From contig JAEZKI010000395.1 of assembly GCA_023415525.1 (NCBI GenBank), positions 1 through 7,724 on the forward strand: a stretch of 7,724 nt of DNA. The letters are read 5' to 3'. This DNA comes from Bacillota bacterium (GTDB lineage Bacteria > Bacillota > Clostridia > Lachnospirales > Cellulosilyticaceae). Shown in pieces: positions 1 through 5,932 of the stretch. The notes under the pieces were generated by a model. It was given only the letters and a program-made list of their open reading frames with translations, was not told the origin of the DNA and ran no database searches. A program made the translations under genes and the position numbers. How positions within the stretch are numbered: the first letter of the stretch is position 1; the number at the start of each line of letters is the position of its first letter.

Positions 1-790
1 CTTTATCTGTATGATAAACATAATTATGGAAGTCCTTTTGATAGATAATTCCTACCACATGATCTATAGTGCCTTTATACAGTGGAAGTCTTGAATAGGC
101 TGTTTCTGCAAACACTGAGGCAATTTCTTCTTTTGTTGCTTCAGTAGATACCGCTGTAATATCCATTCTTGGTGTTAATATATCAATAGCTTCCTGTTCT
201 GTAAATTCAATAGCACTTCGTATAAGCATACTCTCTTGTTCATCAATTCCACCCTCTTGCTTGGCTTCTTCTACAATCGATAACAATTCTTCTTCTGTAA
301 TTCCACTATCATCAGAGGATTTTATAATTAATGATAATAATTTCTTCCACTGTTTAAATAAGAAATTAAATGGCGTTAATAATACGATAAGAATATTTAA
401 AAACGGAGCCGCGAACATGGCAAATTTCTCTGGTGACTCCTTTGCAATACTCTTTGGCGTTACTTCACCAAAAATAAGTACAACGATTGTCGTTACAGCT
501 GTAGATACACTTGGACCTGCCTCATTTCCAAGTAGTCTTACAAAGAGTACAGTTGCTAATGATGCACTTAAAATATTTACAATATTATTTCCAATCAAAA
601 TAGTGGATAATAAGCTGTCATAATTCTCATACAACCTCATGACGAGGCCTGCTTTTTCATTTCCCTTTTCTGTCATATTCTTAATACGAATTCTATTTAA
701 TGATGAGAAAGCTGTTTCTGTTGCTGAAAAATATGCTGACATAATAATACATACAAAAATAATTATGAGTGAAATGGTGTCACTTCCCAT
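1..790 (-). CDS. CNNM/CorC (HlyC-like) family transporter, N-terminal 263 residues, cut by window edge
   Basis: The reading frame runs off the left edge. The start is an ATG at 790 with a strong ribosome site (GGGAGGAAG) just upstream. The visible 263 residues show a DUF21/CNNM membrane domain: helix 1 around residues 5-23 followed by FSATETAFSSLN, helix 2 around 60-83 with LLSTILIGNNIVNI, helix 3 around 95-110 ending in IFGEVTPKSIAK, and helix 4 around 124-146. Next come the acidic linker ITEEELLSIVEEAKQEGG and the start of the first CBS domain (about 203-263, with ILTPRMDI and SRLPLY). These motifs are typical of the family, whose members are membrane proteins linked to Mg2+ or other cation export and to haemolysin annotations; the real substrate cannot be read here. 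The second CBS and CorC_HlyC C-terminal domains would lie beyond the edge. It is preceded by a promoter and a leader with a terminator. Confidence 0.95.
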   Translation of the reverse strand, partial: MGSDTISLIIIFVCIIMSAYFSATETAFSSLNRIRIKNMTEKGNEKAGLVMRLYENYDSLLSTILIGNNIVNILSASLATVLFVRLLGNEAGPSVSTAVTTIVVLIFGEVTPKSIAKESPEKFAMFAAPFLNILIVLLTPFNFLFKQWKKLLSLIIKSSDDSGITEEELLSIVEEAKQEGGIDEQESMLIRSAIEFTEQEAIDILTPRMDITAVSTEATKEEIASVFAETAYSRLPLYKGTIDHVVGIIYQKDFHNYVYHTDK

Positions 791-856
791 TTTAACTTCC
801 TCCCTTTCTTTTATACTTCCCTATTGCTCCAAATTTATTTCCTATACTTCATCCTG

Positions 857-1006
857 TTAGGTGAAATCTTTGTCCTCCTTCCAAGTGAAGGAAAAATAAA
901 CAGCAAAAGGCATAACTATGTATCGATTATATACATAGCTATGCCTTATCATCTTATATTTTATAATGGTTTGGTTCGTTTCCGCGTCACTATCTGCGTC
1001 TTCCAC
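857..1006 (-). CDS. possible 49-aa leader ORF or spurious ORF in the corC leader
   Basis: A GTG codon at 1006 sits 8 nt after a perfect GGAGG (1015-1019) and about 25 nt downstream of the predicted transcription start. The frame stays open for 49 codons (begins VEDADSDAETNQTI, ends KEDKDFT). It reads straight through the terminator-like hairpin at 907-947, which argues against an ordinary conserved gene. I recognise no family. It could be a leader peptide whose translation controls the hairpin, or a chance ORF on a structured RNA. The ribosome site and spacing are the only positive evidence. Confidence 0.2.
   Translation of the reverse strand: MEDADSDAETNQTIIKYKMIRHSYVYNRYIVMPFAVYFSFTWKEDKDFT
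892..947 (-). terminator. intrinsic terminator or attenuator hairpin
   Basis: Positions 907-923 and 931-947 form a 17-bp stem with a 7-nt loop. The single imperfect position is A opposite C on the plus strand but a U-G wobble in the minus-strand RNA, so the RNA stem is continuous only in that direction. In minus orientation it is followed by a T-rich stretch (TTTTGCTGTTTATTTTT). It lies downstream of the MATE gene but also between the promoter at 1039-1067 and the corC-like start at 790. It may therefore end the MATE transcript, attenuate corC-like expression, or end a short RNA. Confidence 0.7.
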
Positions 1007-1038
1007 TTGTCTTTCCTCCAAAATAATATATAGTCGAC

Positions 1039-1067
1039 ATTATATCAAAGTTATCGACAAATAGCAA
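1039..1067 (-). promoter_or_regulatory. strong sigma-A-like extended -10 promoter for the corC-like leader
   Basis: On the minus strand TTGCTA (1062-1067) and a perfect TATAAT (1039-1044) are separated by 17 bp, with TG one base before the -10. The predicted start of transcription is near 1032, which gives a leader of about 240 nt before the ATG at 790. The promoter lies 42 bp after the MATE stop codon. Confidence 0.7.
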
Positions 1068-1109
1068 TTATAAAAGCTTTAATTCTTATGCCTCCCATCC
1101 TCTATCGTT

Positions 1110-2498
1110 TCATGCACAACTTTTTTCCATTTCACCTTCATAGTGTTTTAGCTTAGTAGCCAGTAAACTAACGGAAGCTATCATCATTATAAATTCAGTA
1201 ATGGGCTGTGCCCAGATCATACCCTTAAATCCAAAATACTGGTTTAAAAAAAGTAGTAAAGGTACATAAAGGAGAAGTTGTCTGACTAATGTAATAGCAA
1301 AGGCATACTGGGGTTTACCCATGGCTTGAAAGGTACAGCGACTCATGGCTATAGCGCCTACAAATAACAAAATAAACATGTTGACTCTTATATATTGACT
1401 GCCAATGGCTACTACCTCCTCTGTACTTGTGAAAATGCCAATGAATACAGGGGCAAAGATTCCAAACAAGCATATAACCCCTAATTCTATACCACTTGTT
1501 ACCAATATGCCTGCCTTCATTATTTCAAACATCCGTTTGTAATTCTTTGCACCATAATTATATCCCATGATGGGTTGTGTTCCTGCAGCAAATCCTTGAT
1601 AGATATAGTTTCCAAAAGACATGAGTTTTTGAACAATCCCCATTGATGCAACAGTTAATTCACCATAGGCTACTGCTAGATTATTGTTAATGACATAAGC
1701 AATAGAAGTCAGCAATGTTTCTATTGTAGCTGGAACTCCCACCCAAAAAATTTCTTTCAAAATTTCAATCGTCGGCTTCAACATATGTAAACTTGGCCTA
1801 AGAATTGTTTTCTTCTTGGCATAAAGTAAAAGACTTGTAAGCATACCAACCCCATTCCCAATAACTGTTGCAATAGCTGCACCTGTAATCTCTAGGCCTA
1901 GTGTAAAAATAAAAATAGGATCTAGAATAATGTTTGTAAGAGTGCCGATGACCATGCCAAAGACAGAGTATTTAACAGAACCTTCACTTCTTAATAACTG
2001 GCCAAATGTATAATTTCCCATTGTAAAGAAACTACCTAGCAAAATGACTCTGACATATTGGGATGTAAACAATCTGGTATTCTCTCTTGCTCCCAATCCG
2101 TCTACAATCTGTGGGAGAAATAATAAACCTAAGAAAGCTATAATTATACTGCTTATCAAGGTCAATTCAAATCCAATGGTCAGTGTATGCCTTGCCTTCT
2201 TCATTTCCTTTGCCCCCATACTACGTGCAATCAACGAAGAGGCTCCTGTACCCACCATATTGGAAATTGCAAGGCTCACCATCATAACAGGGTAGGCAAG
2301 ATTAACAGCTGCCAGCTGATAATCATCATGAAGTAGCCCTATAAAAAAAGTATCCACTAGATTATATAGCACCATAATAAACATTCCCATTGTTAAGGGA
2401 AGTCCCATTTTAACCACTGCCTTAGCTGGTTTCTCCTGGCTTAATGTAAATATGCGCTTATCATTGTCCAACAAAGCCTCTTGATCCAAGTTGACCAT
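1110..2498 (-). CDS. MATE family (MepA-like) multidrug/cation antiporter
   Basis: This is a complete 462-residue protein, the usual length for bacterial MATE transporters, with about 12 hydrophobic segments in two similar halves. Recognisable parts are the first-helix region (AVVKMGLPLTMGMFIMVLYN, then VDTFFIG), the AISNMVGTGASSLIARSMGA stretch, the LLRSEGSVKYSVFGMVIGT segment, and in the second half PATIETLLTSIAYVINNNLA and AGTQPIMGYNYGAKNYKRM. The family exports cationic drugs and metabolites in exchange for Na+ or H+ across the cytoplasmic membrane; the substrate here is unknown. The ATG at 2498 has only a weak purine-rich ribosome site (AAAGAGAG), so translation may be coupled to the upstream 95-aa gene, which ends 55 bp before it. 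The two probably share the promoter at 2886-2914. Confidence 0.95.
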   Translation of the reverse strand: MVNLDQEALLDNDKRIFTLSQEKPAKAVVKMGLPLTMGMFIMVLYNLVDTFFIGLLHDDYQLAAVNLAYPVMMVSLAISNMVGTGASSLIARSMGAKEMKKARHTLTIGFELTLISSIIIAFLGLLFLPQIVDGLGARENTRLFTSQYVRVILLGSFFTMGNYTFGQLLRSEGSVKYSVFGMVIGTLTNIILDPIFIFTLGLEITGAAIATVIGNGVGMLTSLLLYAKKKTILRPSLHMLKPTIEILKEIFWVGVPATIETLLTSIAYVINNNLAVAYGELTVASMGIVQKLMSFGNYIYQGFAAGTQPIMGYNYGAKNYKRMFEIMKAGILVTSGIELGVICLFGIFAPVFIGIFTSTEEVVAIGSQYIRVNMFILLFVGAIAMSRCTFQAMGKPQYAFAITLVRQLLLYVPLLLFLNQYFGFKGMIWAQPITEFIMMIASVSLLATKLKHYEGEMEKSCA

Positions 2499-2553
2499 CT
2501 CTCTTTCTATTTATCTTCCTATTTACATTGTATTACTTCCCTTCTCTTTTTCA

Positions 2554-2841
2554 TTACTGATACTTTTTTCCAATGATATACATGGGTACAAACAATCCCC
2601 CAAGCATCATTGGTAATAGGATATACTTTTCAATATTCCCCCACATATCTGGAAATAGCCCATTGATGACAAGTGTGAGTGTTGGAAAAATTACCATACA
2701 CAAACAGGACCAGATACGACCAACTCTTACAATATATGGCCAGTTGCTATTATTAAATCTTACTTCTGGTATATTCATACGAATGGGACCGTCCTGAAAG
2801 CTTCCTATGGTGTTTTCATCGTAGTATGTGGGCAACTTCAA
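2554..2841 (-). CDS. 95-aa two-helix membrane protein of unknown function, disturbed start
   Basis: I do not recognise the family. The protein has a polar N-terminus (residues 1-40, with QDGPIRMNIPEVRFNN), then two hydrophobic segments around 43-62 and 72-90, and a short basic tail (GKKYQ). The only usable in-frame start is TTG at 2841, which lacks its own ribosome site. A good site (GAGGTGA) and ATG at 2867 instead begin a 9-codon ORF in another frame, whose TGA overlaps the TTG as TTGA. The gene is therefore either translated by termination-reinitiation, or its true N-terminus has been split by a small indel. It is followed after 55 bp by the MATE gene and is probably cotranscribed with it. 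The N-terminal region looks protein-like and in frame up to about residue 2, which supports a real gene. Confidence 0.65.
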   Translation of the reverse strand: MKLPTYYDENTIGSFQDGPIRMNIPEVRFNNSNWPYIVRVGRIWSCLCMVIFPTLTLVINGLFPDMWGNIEKYILLPMMLGGLFVPMYIIGKKYQ

Positions 2842-2867
2842 CTTAACAGTTTATCCATTCCAAACAT
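2838..2867 (-). other. 9-codon upstream ORF (MFGMDKLLS) overlapping the next start as TTGA
   Basis: The ATG at 2867 is preceded by GAGGTGATAAGA, the best ribosome site in this stretch. The frame ends at TGA (2840-2838), whose first two bases are the last two of the TTG start of the 95-aa gene. It can be read as a leader peptide for translational coupling, or as the original N-terminus of the membrane protein cut off by a frameshift. Confidence 0.45.
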
Positions 2868-2885
2868 TCTTATCACCTCAAGCAA

Positions 2886-2914
2886 ATTGTATCGTGAGGC
2901 TAGTCACTTCGCAA
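2886..2914 (-). promoter_or_regulatory. promoter for the 95-aa membrane protein and MATE gene, with a dyad in the spacer
   Basis: On the minus strand TTGCGA (2909-2914) and TACAAT (2886-2891) are 17 bp apart. The predicted start lies near 2879, giving a very short leader before the ATG at 2867. The spacer holds the inverted repeat GTGA-CTAGCC-TCAC, a possible binding site for a repressor or MerR-like activator. No regulator gene is beside it in the window. Confidence 0.45.
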
Positions 2915-2967
2915 CCGAATAGTAGTAGAATCCATGATTTCAATGGTCATTTATTAAAAACATACGC

Positions 2968-3651
2968 TTAAAAATTATGCCAATCTGTAAATGCATTTTT
3001 CTCATCTAGCTCATCATAAGCTGAGCAAAGTAATTGATGTTTCCATTGATCAGAGCATTGAAAAGAGATAAACCCTCCACTAAGTGTTAAATATTCTGGA
3101 GTAATTGTCTTCTCTAAACCATCAAAATTAAAAAAAGGTAGCATTTCTCGTAATTCACCCTCTATATCTGGTTTTTCCACACTTCCATCATTAGGCAAGC
3201 CATCATAAGCTTCTAACTTGCTCATGGTATCCCACGTTCCCTTATAAATGTCTTGTAATTTATCGTTATCTATTTTTTCTTGATAGGCTGGCAAAATAGC
3301 ACCATCTATATCACATAATGGACATCCTGTTGAAGTAATACCATCAAAAATCTTAAACCAAAGATTATCGTTAAATTGCTTAATATTAATCTCTTGTTCT
3401 CTTTTGTTATAATAAGCTGTCATAAAGGCTGCTATGGCTTCCCCATTCCGCGGTACATTTTTCAAAACTTCAAAGGCCGTTCCCCATGAATAGGAATGAT
3501 CACCATCCATCTCTTCTAGGACATCCTTTTGTTCTAACAAAATCTGGATATTTCCTATACCATATTCTTTGTTCTCATAGATTCCAGCCAGTCCTAAATG
3601 AAAGGTGCCCTTTACTAAAAATTTACCATCCTGAAACTTAATCTCAATCAT
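2968..3651 (-). CDS. hypothetical 227-aa cytoplasmic protein
   Basis: I do not recognise this protein. It is acidic and has no signal peptide and no membrane segment. Visible features are a strand-rich N-terminus (MIEIKFQDGKFLVKG), a CPLC pair at residues 110-113, a stretch rich in aromatic residues and acids in the middle, and a C-terminal part with FISFQCSDQWKHQLLCSAYD. The ATG at 3651 has a ribosome site (AAAAAGGAG). It starts 65 bp after the cbrC-family gene with no clear promoter or terminator between them, so both are probably in one transcript. Pairing with a CbrC-type protein makes an immunity or stress role conceivable, but nothing in the sequence proves it. Confidence 0.8.
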   Translation of the reverse strand: MIEIKFQDGKFLVKGTFHLGLAGIYENKEYGIGNIQILLEQKDVLEEMDGDHSYSWGTAFEVLKNVPRNGEAIAAFMTAYYNKREQEINIKQFNDNLWFKIFDGITSTGCPLCDIDGAILPAYQEKIDNDKLQDIYKGTWDTMSKLEAYDGLPNDGSVEKPDIEGELREMLPFFNFDGLEKTITPEYLTLSGGFISFQCSDQWKHQLLCSAYDELDEKNAFTDWHNF

Positions 3652-3716
3652 CTGTTCTCACTCCTTTTTATAATGGTTTTAAATGTATTACATTCCATGG
3701 GGATATTTATCTATCA

Positions 3717-4232
3717 TTAATCAGCATCCACCCACAAGTGATATTTCCCACAATGGAGGCATTGAAACAAGTAGCCCGCAAAACAACCTGCCTTCTCCAA
3801 ATAAAGACGAGCATCTTCGTATTCATAACGATTATCATATTCCTCAAACACCTCATCAGCAATACCCATTTCCTCTAGTTCTTTTGTTCCCACATCCCCT
3901 ATGTATGCACAATAATCGTTACAGCAGGCAAGCCAATACTCCCCTTGCCAACTACAATAGCCAGGTGTTCTCTCAAATAGCTCTCTCTTCTTTTCCTTAT
4001 CGCCCACTTTGTCAGTTTCTGCATCTTGAACGAAGCTTCCTCTAAATTTTTTTGCTGCCGCTCCGTTAGCAACACATTCCATACAGATGCAAGAAACATC
4101 TTCTCTGCAATACATATGTCCAATGTATTCATTTACTGATTTTCCACAGCATTGGCAAGTATTATTGCCATGTTCCACCACATCGTTGTTATAAACATTA
4201 GGATTATACTTAAAATCAATTCGCTTATCCAT
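3717..4232 (-). CDS. CbrC family (UPF0167) protein
   Basis: This is a complete 171-residue protein of the CbrC/UPF0167 family. Family landmarks are an N-terminal F-K-Y-NP segment, paired cysteines (C26, C28 and C29; C50 and C53), the NGAAAKKFRGSF block around residues 56-67, the central RTPGYCSWQGEYWLACCND motif at about 88-106, and a C-terminal FQCLHCGKYHLWVD with C158 and C161. The cysteine pairs suggest metal binding. In E. coli, CbrC is linked to colicin E2 tolerance; its biochemical role is unknown. I chose the ATG at 4232 because GGAGAGAAGGGG lies just upstream, whereas the in-frame ATG at 4256 has no ribosome site. The gene follows the DUF218 fragment by 41 bp and precedes the 227-aa gene. 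Confidence 0.88.
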   Translation of the reverse strand: MDKRIDFKYNPNVYNNDVVEHGNNTCQCCGKSVNEYIGHMYCREDVSCICMECVANGAAAKKFRGSFVQDAETDKVGDKEKKRELFERTPGYCSWQGEYWLACCNDYCAYIGDVGTKELEEMGIADEVFEEYDNRYEYEDARLYLEKAGCFAGYLFQCLHCGKYHLWVDAD

Positions 4233-4273
4233 TTTTCCCCTTCTCTCCTCTATCATTAATAATTTTTTCCATC

Positions 4274-4819
4274 TTATTGTATACCGATAATATTTCTAAA
4301 AATCCTATACCATTTATACCCTATATAGAAGAAGACCTCTCTCATTAGCAATGGAGCCTTTGTTTTCATTGTTATATATCTTGTAGTTTGTGTGGGCGAA
4401 CTATAGGCTTTTATCCCTGCATCCTTTGCTAGTAACATGGCACGTTTCATATGTAATGGATCGCTTACTATTAAGGCGGTAGAATACCCGTAAGCTGCCA
4501 TTATTTCTTTGGTGTTTTCTAAGTTTTCCTGGGTTATAGTAGACTTATCTTCTATTAAAATATTGATTTCTAGAATTCCCTGTGCTATAGCATATTTTTG
4601 AGCTGCTTTGGCATCAGACCCCTTGTTTCCTTTTCCTATACCACCTGTAACAATAATCTTTTTTACATAACCTGCATAATATAAAGCTATTCCATGGTTT
4701 ATTCTCTCCTGATACACTGGCGATATTTCACCATGAGACGTAGCAGCCCCAAGAATAATAGCTACATCCGCATAACATACTTCATCTTTTGTACTAAAAA
4801 GGCAAATACTTATTAAATA
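4274..4819 (-). pseudogene. DUF218 (YdcF/SanA/ElyC-like) gene lacking its start and membrane anchor
   Basis: The frame is open from 4819 to a TAA at 4274 (181 codons) and encodes almost the whole DUF218 domain: ADVAIILGAATSHGEISPVY, then ERINHGIALYYAGYVKKIIV with TGG, the STITQENLENTKE segment, and the IVSDPLHMKRAM motif. Members are membrane-anchored or exported proteins linked to envelope functions. In frame, upstream of ADVAIILG, only LISICLFSTKDEVCY remains, the tail of a probable N-terminal membrane helix, before a TAA at 4820-4822. There is no ATG, GTG or TTG with a ribosome site; the first GTG (4717) would remove the first strand of the fold. The 5' end was evidently lost where the gene now abuts the nitroreductase remnant, one base out of frame with it. 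Confidence 0.75.
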
Positions 4820-4898
4820 TTAAATTCTTCTTCTCAAAATTTTTTTGATAGTGACTTATGGACCTTCTTGTGCGTAATGTCTCAATTTTTTCTTTCAT
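4794..4898 (-). pseudogene. nitroreductase-family gene, 5' remnant only
   Basis: The ATG at 4898 has a good ribosome site (GGAGAGGG) and opens with KEKIETLRTRRSI, the usual N-terminus of nitroreductase family proteins, where the RRS part helps bind FMN. The position normally held by arginine after RRSI is serine here. The frame ends at a TAG (4794-4796) after 34 codons, while full proteins have about 170-220 residues. From about codon 25 the DNA passes into the DUF218 gene in another frame. The promoter, ribosome site and start are intact, so the remnant is still likely transcribed and serves as the 5' end of the message for the genes behind it. Confidence 0.65.
4805..4821 (-). repeat. second, imperfect AT-rich palindrome sharing a 12-bp direct repeat with the operator
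   Basis: AATACTTATTAAATATT is a palindrome with one mismatched pair. Its right part belongs to a 12-bp direct repeat, TATTAAATATTA, found at 4811-4822 and again at 4940-4951 inside the larger palindrome. It lies at the junction between the nitroreductase remnant and the DUF218 gene. It may be a second operator, a trace of the deletion, or chance in AT-rich DNA. Confidence 0.35.
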
Positions 4899-4928
4899 TG
4901 TATTCCCTCTCCAAAGTTATATTTTTTG

Positions 4929-4950
4929 AATATTTAATATATTAAATATT
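4929..4950. promoter_or_regulatory. 22-bp perfect palindrome, probable repressor operator
   Basis: Positions 4929-4950 are identical to their own reverse complement over all 22 bases and contain only A and T (half-site AATATTTAATA). The centre coincides with the predicted transcription start of the minus-strand promoter, and the palindrome overlaps its -10 box. Position and symmetry fit a homodimeric winged-helix repressor such as MarR or HxlR types, which often control nitroreductase genes. No regulator gene is seen in the window. Confidence 0.6.
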
Positions 4951-4974
4951 ATCATTAAGGCATTGCTATTTCAA
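4946..4974 (-). promoter_or_regulatory. promoter of the nitroreductase remnant and the genes behind it
   Basis: On the minus strand TTGAAA (4969-4974) and TAATAT (4946-4951) are 17 bp apart, with TG one base before the -10. The predicted start near 4939 lies in the middle of the palindrome at 4929-4950. The promoter probably drives the nitroreductase remnant, the DUF218 fragment, the cbrC-family gene and the 227-aa gene. Confidence 0.55.
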
Positions 4975-4986
4975 TGCTTTTCTAAC

Positions 4987-5079
4987 TTATGGAGAGATAG
5001 CCCCTATCGTCCCTTTTCTTGTAATAAATTCTGAACAAATTTCTGCTATCCGCCTTTTGGAGATTCCATAAACCCTCAC
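4987..5079 (-). other. 30-codon open frame between the divergent promoters, possible gene remnant
   Basis: From GTG at 5079 the minus strand reads VRVYGISKRRIAEICSEF and on to GTIGAISP before a TAA. The composition is protein-like, but there is no convincing ribosome site, the frame begins only a few codons earlier after a TAA, and I recognise no family. The rest of the 4975-5126 spacer holds no supported gene. Confidence 0.15.
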
Positions 5080-5126
5080 CCAATAATCCTTGCAGTGCAG
5101 TTATTTTTGCTTTAATTATATGTTAT

Positions 5127-5156
5127 TTGAATATACATAATTATTATAAATATGAT
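5127..5156 (+). promoter_or_regulatory. promoter of the two-component operon
   Basis: TTGAAT (5127-5132) and TATGAT (5151-5156) are 18 bp apart. The predicted start is near 5163, about 30 nt before the ATG of the response regulator. The surroundings are very AT-rich, so other -10 choices are possible. Confidence 0.45.
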
Positions 5157-5194
5157 AAAATACAATCAATTATACCAGAACTGAGGTGAGCGTA

Positions 5195-5932
5195 ATGCTC
5201 AAAATAGCCATTTGTGATGATCAAATACAGGAACTTAATCAAATTGACATACTGCTGAATGACTATCTGCTAGCAGAAAGTCTCACAGTAGGAATAAAGA
5301 AATATTCACACCCTGATGAATTGCTAAGTGCCATAGAAAGCGAGAGCTTTCATATTTACATATTAGATATCGTTATGCCTATGGTGAACGGTCTGGAACT
5401 GGGCAAGGAAATTCGCCGGCTTGACCGGGAGGCACAGATTATCTATACCACCACTGAGCCTCAGTTTGCTCTAAATGCTTATGCGGTAAACCCTCTCAAT
5501 TATCTCATCAAGCCAATTGATAAGGCAAATCTCTGGGATACTCTTACTCTAGCTATCTCTAAAATAGACTTATCAGAAAGCCAGTCCTTTACGATTAAAA
5601 CACCTAACAGTCTTCGTGTTGTCAACTTATCGGATATTTTGTGCTGTGAATATTGCAACCATACTGTCGTGTTTACGCTTAAAAATAATGAAGAAATTAT
5701 AAGTCGAACTATTAGAGAGAACTTCTCGTATTATATTGCTCCAATCTTGAATAACCTTCATTTTCTAAAATGCCACGCCTCTTTTATTGTCAACATCCGA
5801 ATGGTAGAGCGTTTTTCTAAGGATAGCTTCACCCTGCGTGGAGGAAAAGCAGTACCCATCGCCAAGGGGCAGTATCCAACAGTTCGTGATGCTTTTATGG
5901 ACTATTCCATGACCAAGGGGGATTTATTATGA
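5195..5932 (+). CDS. LytTR-family response regulator (AgrA-like)
   Basis: This 245-residue cytoplasmic transcription factor has a receiver domain at about 1-120 with the acidic pair D8/D9, phospho-acceptor D58 in YILDIVMPMVNG, switch residue T86, and K106 in NYLIKPI. A LytTR DNA-binding domain follows at about 132-235, with LRVVNLSDILCCEY, the FLKCHASFIVNIRMVERF segment, and FTLRGGKAVPIAKGQY. LytTR regulators bind pairs of short direct repeats and usually control peptide signalling, bacteriocin or virulence genes. I chose the ATG at 5195, 5-6 nt after GAGGTGA; the GTG at 5186 lies inside that ribosome site. The stop overlaps the next start as ATGA, so the kinase is the partner. Its targets cannot be told from the window. 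Confidence 0.93.
   Translation: MLKIAICDDQIQELNQIDILLNDYLLAESLTVGIKKYSHPDELLSAIESESFHIYILDIVMPMVNGLELGKEIRRLDREAQIIYTTTEPQFALNAYAVNPLNYLIKPIDKANLWDTLTLAISKIDLSESQSFTIKTPNSLRVVNLSDILCCEYCNHTVVFTLKNNEEIISRTIRENFSYYIAPILNNLHFLKCHASFIVNIRMVERFSKDSFTLRGGKAVPIAKGQYPTVRDAFMDYSMTKGDLL

Noticed and set aside
261..860. Two plus-strand open frames of 120 and 73 codons
   Set aside because: They lie antisense to the clearly recognisable CNNM/CorC gene and have no ribosome sites.
851..880. Plus-strand GTTAGGTGA resembling the start of an M-box Mg2+ riboswitch near a CorC-type gene
   Set aside because: It is on the wrong strand for the gene and none of the remaining M-box core follows.
824..1033. Plus-strand 69-codon frame in the gap before the MATE stop
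   Set aside because: No ribosome site or promoter; its sequence is explained by the minus-strand terminator and promoter it overlaps.
3683..4045. Plus-strand 120-codon frame
   Set aside because: Antisense shadow of the CbrC-family gene, rich in His, Pro and Ser as expected of a shadow, with no ribosome site.
4232..4256. Upstream ATG at 4256 for the CbrC-family gene
   Set aside because: It lacks a ribosome site, and its first codons are themselves the ribosome site of the ATG at 4232.
4957..4980. Hairpin AAGGCATTG/CAATGCTTT as a plus-strand terminator
   Set aside because: No plus-strand gene lies upstream, the T-run is only four bases, and the DNA is part of the minus-strand promoter.
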